DNA from: an uncultured Steroidobacter sp. | GTDB taxonomy: Bacteria; Pseudomonadota; Gammaproteobacteria; Steroidobacterales; Steroidobacteraceae | Assembly: GCF_937958065.1 (NCBI RefSeq) | Contig: NZ_CALFXI010000010.1 | Coordinates: 1 to 36,283, forward strand | Reading direction: 5' to 3' | DNA length: 36,283 nucleotides | Shown here: positions 17,959 to 26,367 of the stretch, piece by piece | Layout of the letters: each line of letters opens with the position of its first letter | Position numbering within the stretch: the first letter of the stretch is position 1 | Translations under genes and position numbers: made by a program | Notes under the pieces: generated by a model | Database searches by the model: none | The model's input: only the letters and a program-made list of their open reading frames with translations | Told to the model about the DNA's origin: nothing

Positions 17959-19293
17959 ATGACACCAAACAACAACTTTCGTATTGCGAATGCAGTGAAG
18001 CAGGCGCTGATGTCGCTGACCGTCATGACGGCGGCGATGGCGGGCCCGGCGCTGGCCAAGGATGTTGTCATTCATGCCGGCAAGCTCATCGATGGCGTGG
18101 CCGCCACGCCGAAGAGCAACGTGTCCATCGTCATCAAGGACGAACGGATCGTTGCCGTTCAAAACGGTTTCGTGACCCCGGCCGGTGCCGAGGTGATCGA
18201 TCTGTCATCGGCCACCGTGCTGCCCGGCTTCATCGAAGCCCACGATCACATTTCTTCCAGCGGCGACCGTCGTCCCCTGAACCGTTTCACGCAAACCGAA
18301 GGCGATGCAGTGATCGCTGGAACCCTCAACGCGCGGCGCGAAGTGGAACTGGGATTCACGACGGTGCGCGATCTCGGCTCCGGCCCGCTCACCGCGCCGG
18401 CGCTGATCCGTGCCATCGAATCGGGAAAGATCGTCGGGCCCCGTTTGTGGACCGCGCTCGAAGCGCTCGGACCGACTGGCGGACACTCGGATCGCGCCAA
18501 CGGCTTGCGTCCGGATCTGGTATTCGAAGGACGCGAAGCGGCCATCGTCGATAGCGCCGAAGACGCTCGCATCAAAGTGCGCGAGCATCGGCGCCGCGGC
18601 GCCACGGTCATCAAGATCATGCCCAGCGGCGGCGTCGGCTCCATCGGCGACGATCCGCATCACATGACGATGACCGACGAAGAAATGAAGACGGTGATCG
18701 AGACGGCGCACGAGCTCGGTCTGAAAGTCGCGGCGCATGCGCACGGCAAGAAGGCCATCGATCACGCCATCCTCGCGGGCGTGGATTCAATCGAGCACGG
18801 CACCTACGCCGACGCGGAGAGCTACAAGCTGATGAAGCAGCACGGCACGTTCCTGGTGCCGACGTTGCTGGTTGCTGACGCGATCTATCAGACCGCGATC
18901 AAGACGCCGGAGGCATTGCCGCCGACTGTCGCCGAGAAAGCCATTGCCGTCACGCCGACCATGATCGGCAACGCCGGTCGTGCTTACAAAGCCGGCGTGA
19001 AGATCGCTTTCGGCACCGACCAGGGCGCCACCTCGAATCGCAACAAGGCCGAGGAGTTCGCGCTGCTCGTGAAAGCCGGGCTCACGCCGATGGATGCCAT
19101 TTTCACCGCGACTCGCAACGCCGCCGAGCTCATCGGCACGCCCGAAGACATCGGCTCGGTGCAAGCCGGGCGCTACGCCGACATCGTCGCGGTCAAGGGC
19201 GATCCGATTGCCGACATCACCGAGCTGCAGCGCGTGCAGTTCGTGATGAAGGGCGGCGAAGTGATCAAGCGCGACGGCAAGATGTTGCGCTGA
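17959..19293 (+). CDS. secreted metal-dependent amidohydrolase (prolidase-like)
   Basis: Binuclear metal hydrolase of the amidohydrolase superfamily, 444 residues, exported by a signal peptide of about 33 residues (ending GPALAK). Metal ligands are in place: His95 and His97 in FIEAHDHISS, Lys219 (expected carbamylated) in VIKIMPSGG, His260 in AAHAHG, His280 in IEHGT, and Asp354 in FGTDQGA. The order and the FGTDQGA and AGRYADIVA motifs are those of the Xaa-Pro dipeptidase/imidazolonepropionase-like secreted group. Members hydrolyse proline dipeptides, other acyl-amino acids or lactones, so the precise substrate is open. The ATG at 17959 has GAGGG 8 bases upstream. It stands alone and converges on kdpC. 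Confidence 0.88.
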   Translation: MTPNNNFRIANAVKQALMSLTVMTAAMAGPALAKDVVIHAGKLIDGVAATPKSNVSIVIKDERIVAVQNGFVTPAGAEVIDLSSATVLPGFIEAHDHISSSGDRRPLNRFTQTEGDAVIAGTLNARREVELGFTTVRDLGSGPLTAPALIRAIESGKIVGPRLWTALEALGPTGGHSDRANGLRPDLVFEGREAAIVDSAEDARIKVREHRRRGATVIKIMPSGGVGSIGDDPHHMTMTDEEMKTVIETAHELGLKVAAHAHGKKAIDHAILAGVDSIEHGTYADAESYKLMKQHGTFLVPTLLVADAIYQTAIKTPEALPPTVAEKAIAVTPTMIGNAGRAYKAGVKIAFGTDQGATSNRNKAEEFALLVKAGLTPMDAIFTATRNAAELIGTPEDIGSVQAGRYADIVAVKGDPIADITELQRVQFVMKGGEVIKRDGKMLR

Positions 19294-19313
19294 TCGTTCA
19301 CGCCACGTCCCAC

Positions 19314-19342
19314 AAGGCGCGCACGACGCTCGTGCGCGCCTT
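19314..19342. terminator. perfect hairpin between convergent amidohydrolase and kdpC
   Basis: AAGGCGCGCACGA (19314-19326) and TCGTGCGCGCCTT (19330-19342) form 13 perfect pairs around CGC. It starts 20 bases after the amidohydrolase stop and ends 3 bases before the kdpC stop. The symmetrical AA/TT ends suit a two-way terminator, though there is no long T-run. Confidence 0.65.
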
Positions 19343-19345
19343 CTC

Positions 19346-19921
19346 TCAGCCCGCGCTCTTGCCGTCCAGAGCAAGATTCAACAACAACACATTGACGCGA
19401 GGCTCGCCGAAAATTCCAAGCGTCCGGCCTTCCGTCGCCTGCTTCACCAGCGCGCGGATCTCGCTCTCCGGGCGATTGCGCACCCGAGCCACACGAGCCA
19501 CCTGGTACTCGGCCGCGGCAGGAGAAATGTGGGGATCGAGGCCGCTGCCCGACGCAGTCACCAGATCGATGGGCACGGGCGCTTGGTTCGCCGGATCCAG
19601 GGCACGCAGCGCCGCGACCCGATCCTTGATGGCTTGCGCCAGCGCCGGATTGGTTGGACCTTGATTGGAGCCACTCGACGCCGCGCCGTTGTACGGCTGC
19701 GGCGCCGTAGCCGAGGGACGGCCGAAGAAATATCTGGGATCCGAGAACGGCTGACCGATCAGACGCGAGCCGATCAAAGCGTCGCCGTCGTGGATCAGAC
19801 TGCCGTTCGCGGCGCTTGGAAACACTGCCTGACCGATCCCCGTGACCACCAGCGGATACACCACGCCGGTCACGATCGTCAGCAACAGAAACGAAACCAA
19901 TGCAGGACGAAGCTCGCTCAT
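19346..19921 (-). CDS. kdpC: potassium-transporting ATPase subunit KdpC
   Basis: Small subunit of the KdpFABC high-affinity K+ pump, 191 residues. It has one N-terminal membrane helix (ALVSFLLLTIVTGVVYPLVVTGIG) and a periplasmic domain. Family blocks are SRLIGQPFSDPRYFFGRPSA, ASGSGLDPHISPAAA and the C-terminal RVNVLLLNLALD. It raises the ATP affinity of KdpB. The ATG at 19921 lies 7 bases after the kdpB stop, with TTTGAGG as ribosome site. It is the last gene of the operon; the sensor kinase/response regulator pair kdpDE does not follow. Confidence 0.97.
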   Translation of the reverse strand: MSELRPALVSFLLLTIVTGVVYPLVVTGIGQAVFPSAANGSLIHDGDALIGSRLIGQPFSDPRYFFGRPSATAPQPYNGAASSGSNQGPTNPALAQAIKDRVAALRALDPANQAPVPIDLVTASGSGLDPHISPAAAEYQVARVARVRNRPESEIRALVKQATEGRTLGIFGEPRVNVLLLNLALDGKSAG

Positions 19922-19928
19922 GAGTGCC

Positions 19929-22052
19929 TCAAACCAGGCCGAATGCAACCAGTAGCAGATCGATGAGCTTGATGCCGATGAACGGCACGACCAGGCCACC
20001 GACGCCGTAGATCAACAGATTCCGCCGCAGCAACAGCGCTGCGGAGGTTGCGCGGGTCTTCACCCCTCGCAACGCCAGCGGCACGAGAAAGACGATCACG
20101 ATGGCGTTGAAGATCACCGCGGACAGAATCGCGCTCTCGGGACTTTCCAGTTGCATCACATTCAGCGTATTCAACGCGGGATACGTCGCCGCGAACGCCG
20201 CCGGAATGATGGCGAAGTACTTCGCGACGTCATTGGCGATGGAAAACGTAGTCAGCGCGCCGCGGGTGACCAGCATCTGCTTGCCGACGTCGACGATCTC
20301 GATCAGCTTGGTCGGATTCGAGTCCAGATCGACCATGTTGCCCGCCTCTTTCGCGGCCTGCGTGCCGGTGTTCATCGCTACCGCCACGTCGGCCTGCGCC
20401 AGCGCCGGAGCATCGTTGGTGCCGTCGCCGCACATGGCGACCAGGCGGCCCTCGCTTTGATTGCTCCGAATCAGCGCGAGCTTTTTCTCCGGCGTCGCCT
20501 CGGCCAGGAAGTCATCGACGCCCGCTTCGGCTGCGATCGCGGCGGCCGTGAGCCGATTGTCGCCCGTCACCATGATGGTCTTGATGCCCATCTGACGCAG
20601 CTCGGCAAAGCGCTCGCGAATGCCTCCCTTCACCACGTCGCGCAGCTCGATCACACCGAGCACCCGCCGGCCATCGGCAACGACGATCGGAGTCGCGCCC
20701 CGACGCGCAATCGAATCCACCGACTCGCTGAGCTTGGCCGGCCACGTGCCTCCCTGTTCTTCGACCACCTTGCGGATGGCGTCCGCCGCGCCCTTGCGCA
20801 AGCTGCGTCCATCGATGTCGACACCGCTCATGCGCGTTTGCGCCGAGAACTTGTGAAACGTGTGTGGGACGGTCGCAAGATCACGCGCACGCAGCTGGAA
20901 TCTCTGCTTCGCGAGCACCACGATGGAACGACCTTCGGGTGTTTCATCCGCGAGCGAGGCCAGCTGTGCCACATCGGCCAGCTCTTGCTCGGTCACACCC
21001 GGCGCGGGCACGAACGCCGAGGCTTGGCGATCGCCCAATGTGATCGTGCCGGTCTTGTCCAGCAGCAGCACATCCACGTCGCCGGCCGCTTCCACGGCGC
21101 GACCGGAAGTGGCGATCACATTCGCACGCACCATGCGATCCATGCCGGCAATGCCGATCGCAGACAGCAGCGCGCCAATGGTCGTCGGAATCAAACACAC
21201 CAGCAGTGCGACCAGCACCGTAAGGGTCACGACCGAGCCCTGCCCGGCGGCTGCCACGGCGAACTGCGAGAACGGCGCGAGCGTGCCGGTGGCCAGCAGG
21301 AACACCAACGTGAGCATCGCGAGCAGAATCGACAGGGCAATCTCGTTCGGCGTCTTGCCTCGCTTGGCGCCTTCGACCATGGCGATCATGCGATCCAGAA
21401 AGCCTTCCCCTTCCCGCGCGGTGACTCGCACGACGATCCAATCGGACAGCACGCGCGTACCGCCCGTCACGGAGGAAAAGTCGCCGCCCGCCTCGCGCAG
21501 CACCGGTGCGGATTCGCCAGTGACGGCGCTCTCGTTCACCGACGCGACGCCTTCGACGATTTCGCCGTCCGCGGGAATCGTGTCGCCGGTCTCGACCAGC
21601 ACCAGATCGCCCCGACGCAAAGTGCTCGCCTCCACTGCTTTGTAATCGGCGCGATTGCTGGCCGTGATCTTCTTGGCGTAGATGTTTTTTCGCATCGAAC
21701 GCAACGTCGCGGCTTGAGCTTTGCCACGGCCCTCCGCCAGCGCCTCGGCGAAATTCGCGAACAGCACGGTCAACCACAACCAGGCCGCGATCGCGAGTAC
21801 GAAGCCCGGCCGCCCCGCATCCTCGATCTGCCCGAGCGCTGCGCCGATGCCGATGACGGTCGTGAAGATGCTGCCGACGAACACGACGAACATCACGGGA
21901 TTTCGTACCTGCACTCGTGGATCGAGCTTCCGGAACGAATCGCCGATGGCCGAAAGCAGGATCGCCCGCGTGGCGTATGCTGCCGCCGGCCGCGACCCGC
22001 CGCCGATGGCCTGTTCGGATTTCTTCTCAGCAACGCTGACTGGCGTGTCCAT
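19929..22052 (-). CDS. kdpB: potassium-transporting ATPase subunit KdpB
   Basis: Catalytic P-type (type IA) ATPase subunit, 707 residues, inner membrane. The phosphorylated Asp is residue 332 in DKTGTIT. The actuator motif TGES is at 178-181 and carries the Ser that is phosphorylated for inhibition in E. coli. The hinge motif GDGTNDAPALAQADVAVAMN and the membrane signature CLIPTTIGALLSAIGIAGMDR are present. The ATG at 22052 is taken as the start; a TTG at 22061 overlaps the kdpA stop and is also in frame. The length and motifs match the family throughout, so the gene looks intact. Confidence 0.97.
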   Translation of the reverse strand: MDTPVSVAEKKSEQAIGGGSRPAAAYATRAILLSAIGDSFRKLDPRVQVRNPVMFVVFVGSIFTTVIGIGAALGQIEDAGRPGFVLAIAAWLWLTVLFANFAEALAEGRGKAQAATLRSMRKNIYAKKITASNRADYKAVEASTLRRGDLVLVETGDTIPADGEIVEGVASVNESAVTGESAPVLREAGGDFSSVTGGTRVLSDWIVVRVTAREGEGFLDRMIAMVEGAKRGKTPNEIALSILLAMLTLVFLLATGTLAPFSQFAVAAAGQGSVVTLTVLVALLVCLIPTTIGALLSAIGIAGMDRMVRANVIATSGRAVEAAGDVDVLLLDKTGTITLGDRQASAFVPAPGVTEQELADVAQLASLADETPEGRSIVVLAKQRFQLRARDLATVPHTFHKFSAQTRMSGVDIDGRSLRKGAADAIRKVVEEQGGTWPAKLSESVDSIARRGATPIVVADGRRVLGVIELRDVVKGGIRERFAELRQMGIKTIMVTGDNRLTAAAIAAEAGVDDFLAEATPEKKLALIRSNQSEGRLVAMCGDGTNDAPALAQADVAVAMNTGTQAAKEAGNMVDLDSNPTKLIEIVDVGKQMLVTRGALTTFSIANDVAKYFAIIPAAFAATYPALNTLNVMQLESPESAILSAVIFNAIVIVFLVPLALRGVKTRATSAALLLRRNLLIYGVGGLVVPFIGIKLIDLLLVAFGLV

Positions 22053-22057
22053 GGAGC

Positions 22058-23842
22058 TCAACCTTTACCGATCATCTGCAAATGCTCGACGATGGGACCG
22101 AGCGCGAGCGCGGGCAGGAACGTCAATGCGCCAACCATCAGGACGACGCCGATCAGCATCGCAACGAACAGCGGCGTGTGGGTGGGCAGCGTGCCCGCGG
22201 TGATCGCAACGTTTCGTTTGGCCGCGAGACTGCCGGCGATGGCGAGCACCGGGATCATCAGCCAGAAACGCGAGATCCACATGGCCACGCCGAGCGCGAG
22301 GTTGTAGAACGGCGTGTTCGCGGACAGCCCACCGAACGCGCTGCCGTTGTTGTTTCCGGCCGAGGTGAACGCATACAGCATTTCCGAGAAGCCATGCGCA
22401 CCGGGATTGGCAACACTGCTCGTGCCCTCCGGAATCGCGCTCGCCAGCGCCGTGCCGACGAGTACCACCACGCAAGGCAGCAGCAGCACCAGCGACGCCA
22501 TCTTCACTTCGTACGCTTCGATCTTCTTGCCCAGATATTCCGGCGTGCGCCCCACCATCAGCCCGGCGATGAACACCGCGACGATGGCGAACATCAACAT
22601 TCCATAGAGGCCGCTGCCGGCGCCTCCGAACACGACCTCACCCAATTGCATGAGCCACATCGGCACGAGCCCGCCGAGCGGTGTATAGGAGTCGTGCATG
22701 GAGTTCACCGAGCCATTCGAGGCCGCGGTGGTTACCGCCGCCCACAACGCGGAGCTCGCGATGCCGAAGCGCACTTCCTTGCCTTCCATGTTGCCGCCCG
22801 GGTGCATCTGCGAGCTCGCTTGATCCACACCGAGCGTGTCCAAGCGCGGATTACCGGCCTGCTCGGCACTGAACACTCCGAACGCGAGCGGCAGGAATAT
22901 GATCATCATCGCCGCGTACACCGCCCAGCCTTGTCGCGTGTCTCGCACCATGCGGCCAAAGGTGTAACAGAGCGCAGCCGGAATCAGCAGGATGGCCAGC
23001 ACTTCGAGGAAGTTGCTCAGCGGCGTCGGGTTCTCGAACGGATGCGCGGAATTCACATTGAAGAAGCCGCCGCCATTGGTGCCCAGTTGTTTGATCGCGA
23101 TCTGGCTGGCCGCCGGGCCGAGCGGAATGGTCTGTTGCGCGATCTGCTCCTGTTTCGTGGCCGCGTCGCCCGACGCATCTTTCACCGTCGTTTGAATGGT
23201 GCCCGGCTCGACCAGATCCGCCGTCCGGTACTCGGAGAAACTCTGCACGACACCTTGCGACACGAGTGCCAGCGCCAGCAGCAACGACAGCGGCAACAGC
23301 ACGTACAGCGTGCTGCGCGTCATGTCGACGTAGAAGTTTCCGATCTGCTGCGTCTGGCGACGAGCGAAACCTCGAATCAATGCCACCAGTACCGCCATGC
23401 CGGAGGCGGCGGACAGGAAGTTCTGCACGGTGAGCGCCAGCATCTGCGTGAAGTAGCTCATCGTCGACTCGCCGCCATAGCCCTGCCAGTTGGTGTTGCT
23501 GGCGAAGCTGACCGCGGTGTTGAACGCCGACTTCGCTTCCACGCCCGCGAAGCCTTGAGGATTCAACGGCAGCGCGCCCTGCGCGAGCTGGATGACGAAC
23601 ACGGCGAAAAAGCCGAGCAAGTTGAACAGCAACACCGCGATCGCATAGCGTTTCCAAGAGGTCTCCGAGCCGGCATCGATGCCGCACAACCGATAGATGC
23701 CGCGCTCCACCGGCCCGAGCACGGGCGTGAGCCAGGTGCGCTCGCCCTGAAAGACCTTCGCCATGAAATCGCCCAGCGGCTTGACCAGCGCAGTGAGCAC
23801 GACCGCGAAGATCGCGATCTGCATGACACCCAGCAGGCTCAT
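22058..23842 (-). CDS. kdpA: potassium-transporting ATPase subunit KdpA
   Basis: K+-binding channel-like subunit of the pump, 594 residues, about ten membrane helices, related to TrkH/KtrB. Selectivity-filter loops can be read: SNTNWQGYGGES near 115-126, GTNGGGFFNVNSAHPFENP near 250-268, and TSAGNNNGSAFGGLS near 475. The ATG overlaps the kdpF stop (ATGA) and has GGAG 8 bases before it; its own stop lies 5 bases before the kdpB ATG. These overlaps keep the subunits in step. Confidence 0.97.
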   Translation of the reverse strand: MSLLGVMQIAIFAVVLTALVKPLGDFMAKVFQGERTWLTPVLGPVERGIYRLCGIDAGSETSWKRYAIAVLLFNLLGFFAVFVIQLAQGALPLNPQGFAGVEAKSAFNTAVSFASNTNWQGYGGESTMSYFTQMLALTVQNFLSAASGMAVLVALIRGFARRQTQQIGNFYVDMTRSTLYVLLPLSLLLALALVSQGVVQSFSEYRTADLVEPGTIQTTVKDASGDAATKQEQIAQQTIPLGPAASQIAIKQLGTNGGGFFNVNSAHPFENPTPLSNFLEVLAILLIPAALCYTFGRMVRDTRQGWAVYAAMMIIFLPLAFGVFSAEQAGNPRLDTLGVDQASSQMHPGGNMEGKEVRFGIASSALWAAVTTAASNGSVNSMHDSYTPLGGLVPMWLMQLGEVVFGGAGSGLYGMLMFAIVAVFIAGLMVGRTPEYLGKKIEAYEVKMASLVLLLPCVVVLVGTALASAIPEGTSSVANPGAHGFSEMLYAFTSAGNNNGSAFGGLSANTPFYNLALGVAMWISRFWLMIPVLAIAGSLAAKRNVAITAGTLPTHTPLFVAMLIGVVLMVGALTFLPALALGPIVEHLQMIGKG

Positions 23843-23931
23843 TCGAATTTCTCCGGAAACAGCAGCGCCACCACCAGGTACACGCCCAGCGCGACGGCCA
23901 GGATCAGGCCGATCCAGCTCAGCACACTCAT
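23839..23931 (-). CDS. kdpF: KdpF, 30-residue subunit of the Kdp pump
   Basis: One membrane helix stabilising KdpA/KdpB. I read it by hand: MSVLSWIGLILAVALGVY, then LVVALLFPEKFE. The hydrophobic helix followed by PEKF is the signature of KdpF in proteobacteria. Its start overlaps the stop of the small upstream gene (ATGA at 23931-23928) and its stop overlaps the kdpA start (ATGA). The ribosome site is weak, so translation probably depends on the upstream gene. Confidence 0.9.
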   Translation of the reverse strand: MSVLSWIGLILAVALGVYLVVALLFPEKFE

Positions 23932-24092
23932 TTGCGCAATCTCTCGTGAATCAGTTTTTGCCGGCCGATGCCGCTGGCCGGCGTGGCAGCCGCGGGTTTG
24001 CCGGCACGCGGCTCGAGAAATACGATCAGTTTGTAGAGCAGCCAGGTGCAGCCGACCAGCAACAGCACGGTGAGCGCGAGGGCTCTGTCCAT
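23928..24092 (-). CDS. 54-residue membrane peptide leading the kdp operon
   Basis: A short gene directly before kdpF, overlapping it by ATGA. It has a good ribosome site (GGAG, 7 bases before the ATG at 24092). The product starts MDRALALTVLLLVGCTW and has one membrane helix (about 5-26: ALALTVLLLVGCTWLLYKLIVF). A basic, flexible tail ends in HERLRK; the tail is probably cytoplasmic, since its positive charges follow the helix. I do not know a named family. Position, coupling and the single-helix form suggest an extra small subunit or regulator of the pump, but that is inference. A longer in-frame start at 24131 is less likely because it lacks a ribosome site. Confidence 0.7.
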   Translation of the reverse strand: MDRALALTVLLLVGCTWLLYKLIVFLEPRAGKPAAATPASGIGRQKLIHERLRK

Positions 24093-24267
24093 AGGTGTCT
24101 CCGGGTGTTCTGGTGCAAAGGTGAACACCACGTTGCCCAGGGTAGACAGGGCCGTGTGAGCATGACGTTAGGATTTCGGCGCGGAATCAGCGGATGGGGA
24201 AAGCACGGTGACTTTGGAATGCGATCGAGCGCAGGATAGGCGTCACGCGCAGTCACGGGAGGCAGCC
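24093..24267. promoter_or_regulatory. divergent region kdp operon / EthD-like gene
   Basis: 175 bases, so it must hold the kdp promoter. An inverted repeat GGTGTTC (24104-24110) / GAACACC (24123-24129) lies 11 bases before the kdp leader gene and would form a hairpin in its mRNA. No convincing -35/-10 pair or KdpE-like site is visible to me. Confidence 0.35.
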
Positions 24268-24588
24268 ATGATCAAAGTCAGCGTGATGTACCCGAACCGG
24301 CCCGGTGCTCGGTTCGACCATGCCTATTACAAGGACGAGCACATGCCCCTGGTGCAGGCCCGCATGGGAGCGGCGTGCCGCTTCTATACGGTGGACAAGG
24401 GGCTAGGCGGCGGCAGCCCCGGCGAGCCGCCGACCTATGTGGGCATGTGTCATATCTATTGCGATTCGGTCGAAGCCTTCCAGTCCGGCTTCGGTCCGCA
24501 TGCCGAGGAAATCCTGGCGGACATTCCCAATTACACCGATCTGCAGCCCATCGTGCAGATCAGCGAGGTCGTGGTCGGCCCGCCCTGA
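24268..24588 (+). CDS. EthD-domain protein
   Basis: 106-residue protein of the EthD/dimeric alpha-beta barrel family. The start MIKVSVMYPNRPGARFDH, then YYKDEHMPLVQ, is the family's characteristic first strand and His-containing helix (H25 in DEHMP). Family members are found in fuel-ether (ethyl tert-butyl ether) degradation and in small-molecule metabolism; most have no proven role. The ATG at 24268 is preceded by GGGAGG 5 bases upstream, and the ORF before it has no protein character. It converges on the SMP-30-like gene with a 7-base gap. A cytosolic homodimer is expected. Confidence 0.85.
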   Translation: MIKVSVMYPNRPGARFDHAYYKDEHMPLVQARMGAACRFYTVDKGLGGGSPGEPPTYVGMCHIYCDSVEAFQSGFGPHAEEILADIPNYTDLQPIVQISEVVVGPP

Positions 24589-24595
24589 GCGGACC

Positions 24596-25609
24596 TCACC
24601 AGCCCTTCACCTTGGTGCGCACGCGGGCCAGGTTCTTATCGGCAGTGATATACAACGTACTGCCGTCGTCGCCGAACGCGAGATTCGCGGTCGGCACGCC
24701 GGTGGCCAGCGTGCCCAGGTGTTTGCCGGCCGGCGAATAAATGAAGATGCCGCCCGGGCCGGTGGCCCACAGCGTACCGTCACGGCTGACCTTCATGCCG
24801 TCGGGCAGCCCGGGCTGTTTTGCCTGCGCCGCCTTGGTGGCATCCAGGAACACTTTGCCCGCGCCGAGCGTGCCATCGCTCTGCACCGGATACGCCATCA
24901 CGATCGCCCTGTCCGGATCGGAGTTCGCAACGTACAGCGTCTGCTCGTCCGGTGAGAACGCGAGCCCGTTAGGCCGACTCAATTCGCGCGTCAGCAGCGT
25001 GAGCTCGCCGCGTGCGTTCAGTCGATACACGCCCTGAAAGTCCAGTTCTTTCGCCGGGTCGTCCGCGCCCTTCGGCAAGCCATACGGCGGATCGGTGAAA
25101 TACAGATCGCCGTTCGACTTGAACACCAGATCGTTCGGGCTGTTGAGCCGCTTGCCCCGATAGCTGCCGGCGAGCGTGACGAACTCGTTGCCCCTGAGCC
25201 TGGCGATGCGACGATCGCCGTGCTGACACATGACCAGCTCGCCGGCTTTGCTGAACGTCAAGCCATTCGAGCCAGGCTCCCGGCCGGTGAACGGCTCGCT
25301 GCCGGTGTAGCCCGAGGGCTGCAGGAATTTCTTCAGCCCGCCCGCCTCGGACCACTCCCAGATCATGTTGCGTGGAATATCCGAGAACAGCAGCCGCCGG
25401 TTTGGCGCGTCCCAGACCGGGCCTTCGGACCACTCGAATTTTTTCTCGGCGAGCAGCTCGATGACGGCATCCGGCTCCAGCAGCGAATCCAGCGCCGGAT
25501 CGAGCCGCTCGATCGTGCCGAGCACCTGAACCTGTTTCGCCATGACCGCTTCCCCCGACATCGACAGACCCAGCGCCAAGGGTAACGCAAGCAGCATGCG
25601 GCGGATCAT
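24596..25609 (-). CDS. secreted SMP-30/gluconolactonase-like protein
   Basis: Six-bladed propeller of the SMP-30/gluconolaconase/LRE-like family, 337 residues, exported (signal peptide about 1-24, LALPLALGLSMSGEAVMA). Metal-site residues can be read: Glu62 in WSEGPVW, Asn in NSPNDLVF, Asp in LPDGMKV. FTDPPYGLP and PNGLAFSPDEQTLYVANS are also typical. It probably hydrolyses a lactone or similar ester in the periplasm. The start ATG at 25609 has AGGAGGGG upstream; a further Met at 25597 is possible. The gene is divergent from the DUF488 gene and not part of a visible sugar pathway. Confidence 0.88.
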   Translation of the reverse strand: MIRRMLLALPLALGLSMSGEAVMAKQVQVLGTIERLDPALDSLLEPDAVIELLAEKKFEWSEGPVWDAPNRRLLFSDIPRNMIWEWSEAGGLKKFLQPSGYTGSEPFTGREPGSNGLTFSKAGELVMCQHGDRRIARLRGNEFVTLAGSYRGKRLNSPNDLVFKSNGDLYFTDPPYGLPKGADDPAKELDFQGVYRLNARGELTLLTRELSRPNGLAFSPDEQTLYVANSDPDRAIVMAYPVQSDGTLGAGKVFLDATKAAQAKQPGLPDGMKVSRDGTLWATGPGGIFIYSPAGKHLGTLATGVPTANLAFGDDGSTLYITADKNLARVRTKVKGW

Positions 25610-25743
25610 CGGATCGTCCCCTCCTGTTTTGAACGGCAATGATACCGCTACCGGGCGTGCCCGGTGCAATCAACTCTTCGAGCGCGCGGTCAGGGAACCA
25701 CGGCGACCGTGCGTCGTTCCATTGCCGAGGGGCGCACCAGCAA

Positions 25744-26262
25744 GTGAAGACCACCATCTGGACCATCGGTCATTCCACTCATTCATGGGATGAGTTCGTC
25801 GGCCTGCTGCAAACGTATGAGCTGCAGGCAGTGGCGGACGTGCGTCGTTTACCCGGCTCACGACGGCTGCCGCAATTCGATCAGGACACGATGGCCGACC
25901 AGCTGGAGCCGCTGGGCATCGCTTATCGCTGGTTCCCGACGCTGGGCGGGCGACGACGAGCCCATAAAGATTCGCGCAACACCGGCTGGCGCAACGCCTC
26001 TTTCCGAGGCTATGCGGATCACCTCGGATCCGAGGAGTTCGCCGAGGGGCTCGAAGCGCTCATCGATCTCGCGAAACAGGAACGTACGACGCTGATGTGT
26101 GCGGAGGCCGTCTGGTGGCGCTGTCACCGCCGGCTCATTGCCGATGTATTGGTCCTGCGGGGCATCGAGGTGATTCATATTCTCGACGCAACCCATGCGG
26201 CGCCTCACAAGCTGACTCCGCCTGCGCGCGTCGTGAAGGGAAAGCTCACTTACGCGGACTGA
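25744..26262 (+). CDS. DUF488 family protein, GTG start
   Basis: 172 residues with the DUF488 pattern: TIGHSTHSWDEFVGLL at the start, then ADVRRLPGSRRLPQF, GWRNASFRGYADH, and the Cys/His block CAEAVWWRCHRRLIAD (119-134). The family is widespread and has no agreed function; the conserved Cys and His suggest nucleotide- or metal-dependent chemistry. The GTG at 25744 was chosen because the fold starts immediately after it. An ATG at 25639 gives an N-terminal part that looks random. The ribosome site is poor (GAGGGG too far upstream), so the start is less sure than the gene. Confidence 0.85.
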   Translation: MKTTIWTIGHSTHSWDEFVGLLQTYELQAVADVRRLPGSRRLPQFDQDTMADQLEPLGIAYRWFPTLGGRRRAHKDSRNTGWRNASFRGYADHLGSEEFAEGLEALIDLAKQERTTLMCAEAVWWRCHRRLIADVLVLRGIEVIHILDATHAAPHKLTPPARVVKGKLTYAD

Positions 26263-26293
26263 CTGGCTTTGTCACGAGCCATGCATGTGACAA

Positions 26294-26342
26294 CTCGCCG
26301 CTGCGATCGCTGCCGCTCGAAGCGCCCGATCGTAGCGGCGAG
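26294..26342. terminator. 16-bp hairpin between convergent DUF488 and hydrolase genes
   Basis: CTCGCCGCTGCGATCG (26294-26309) and CGATCGTAGCGGCGAG (26327-26342) pair at 15 of 16 positions with a 17-base loop. It lies 31 bases after one stop and 25 before the other. No T-tract. Confidence 0.55.
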
Positions 26343-26367
26343 CTCACTGACACACGCCCGTATCGAC

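Noticed and set aside
22053..22061. TTG at 22061 as the kdpB start
   Set aside because: Possible, since it overlaps the kdpA stop, but the ATG at 22052 is the commoner codon and loses nothing conserved.
20151..24073. Long open frames (over 600 codons) on the plus strand opposite kdpA and kdpB
   Set aside because: They are Arg/His-rich with no domain or ribosome site and mirror GC-rich codon use of clear Kdp genes.
25639..25743. ATG at 25639 as the start of the DUF488 protein
   Set aside because: It would add 35 residues without pattern; the fold starts right after the GTG at 25744.
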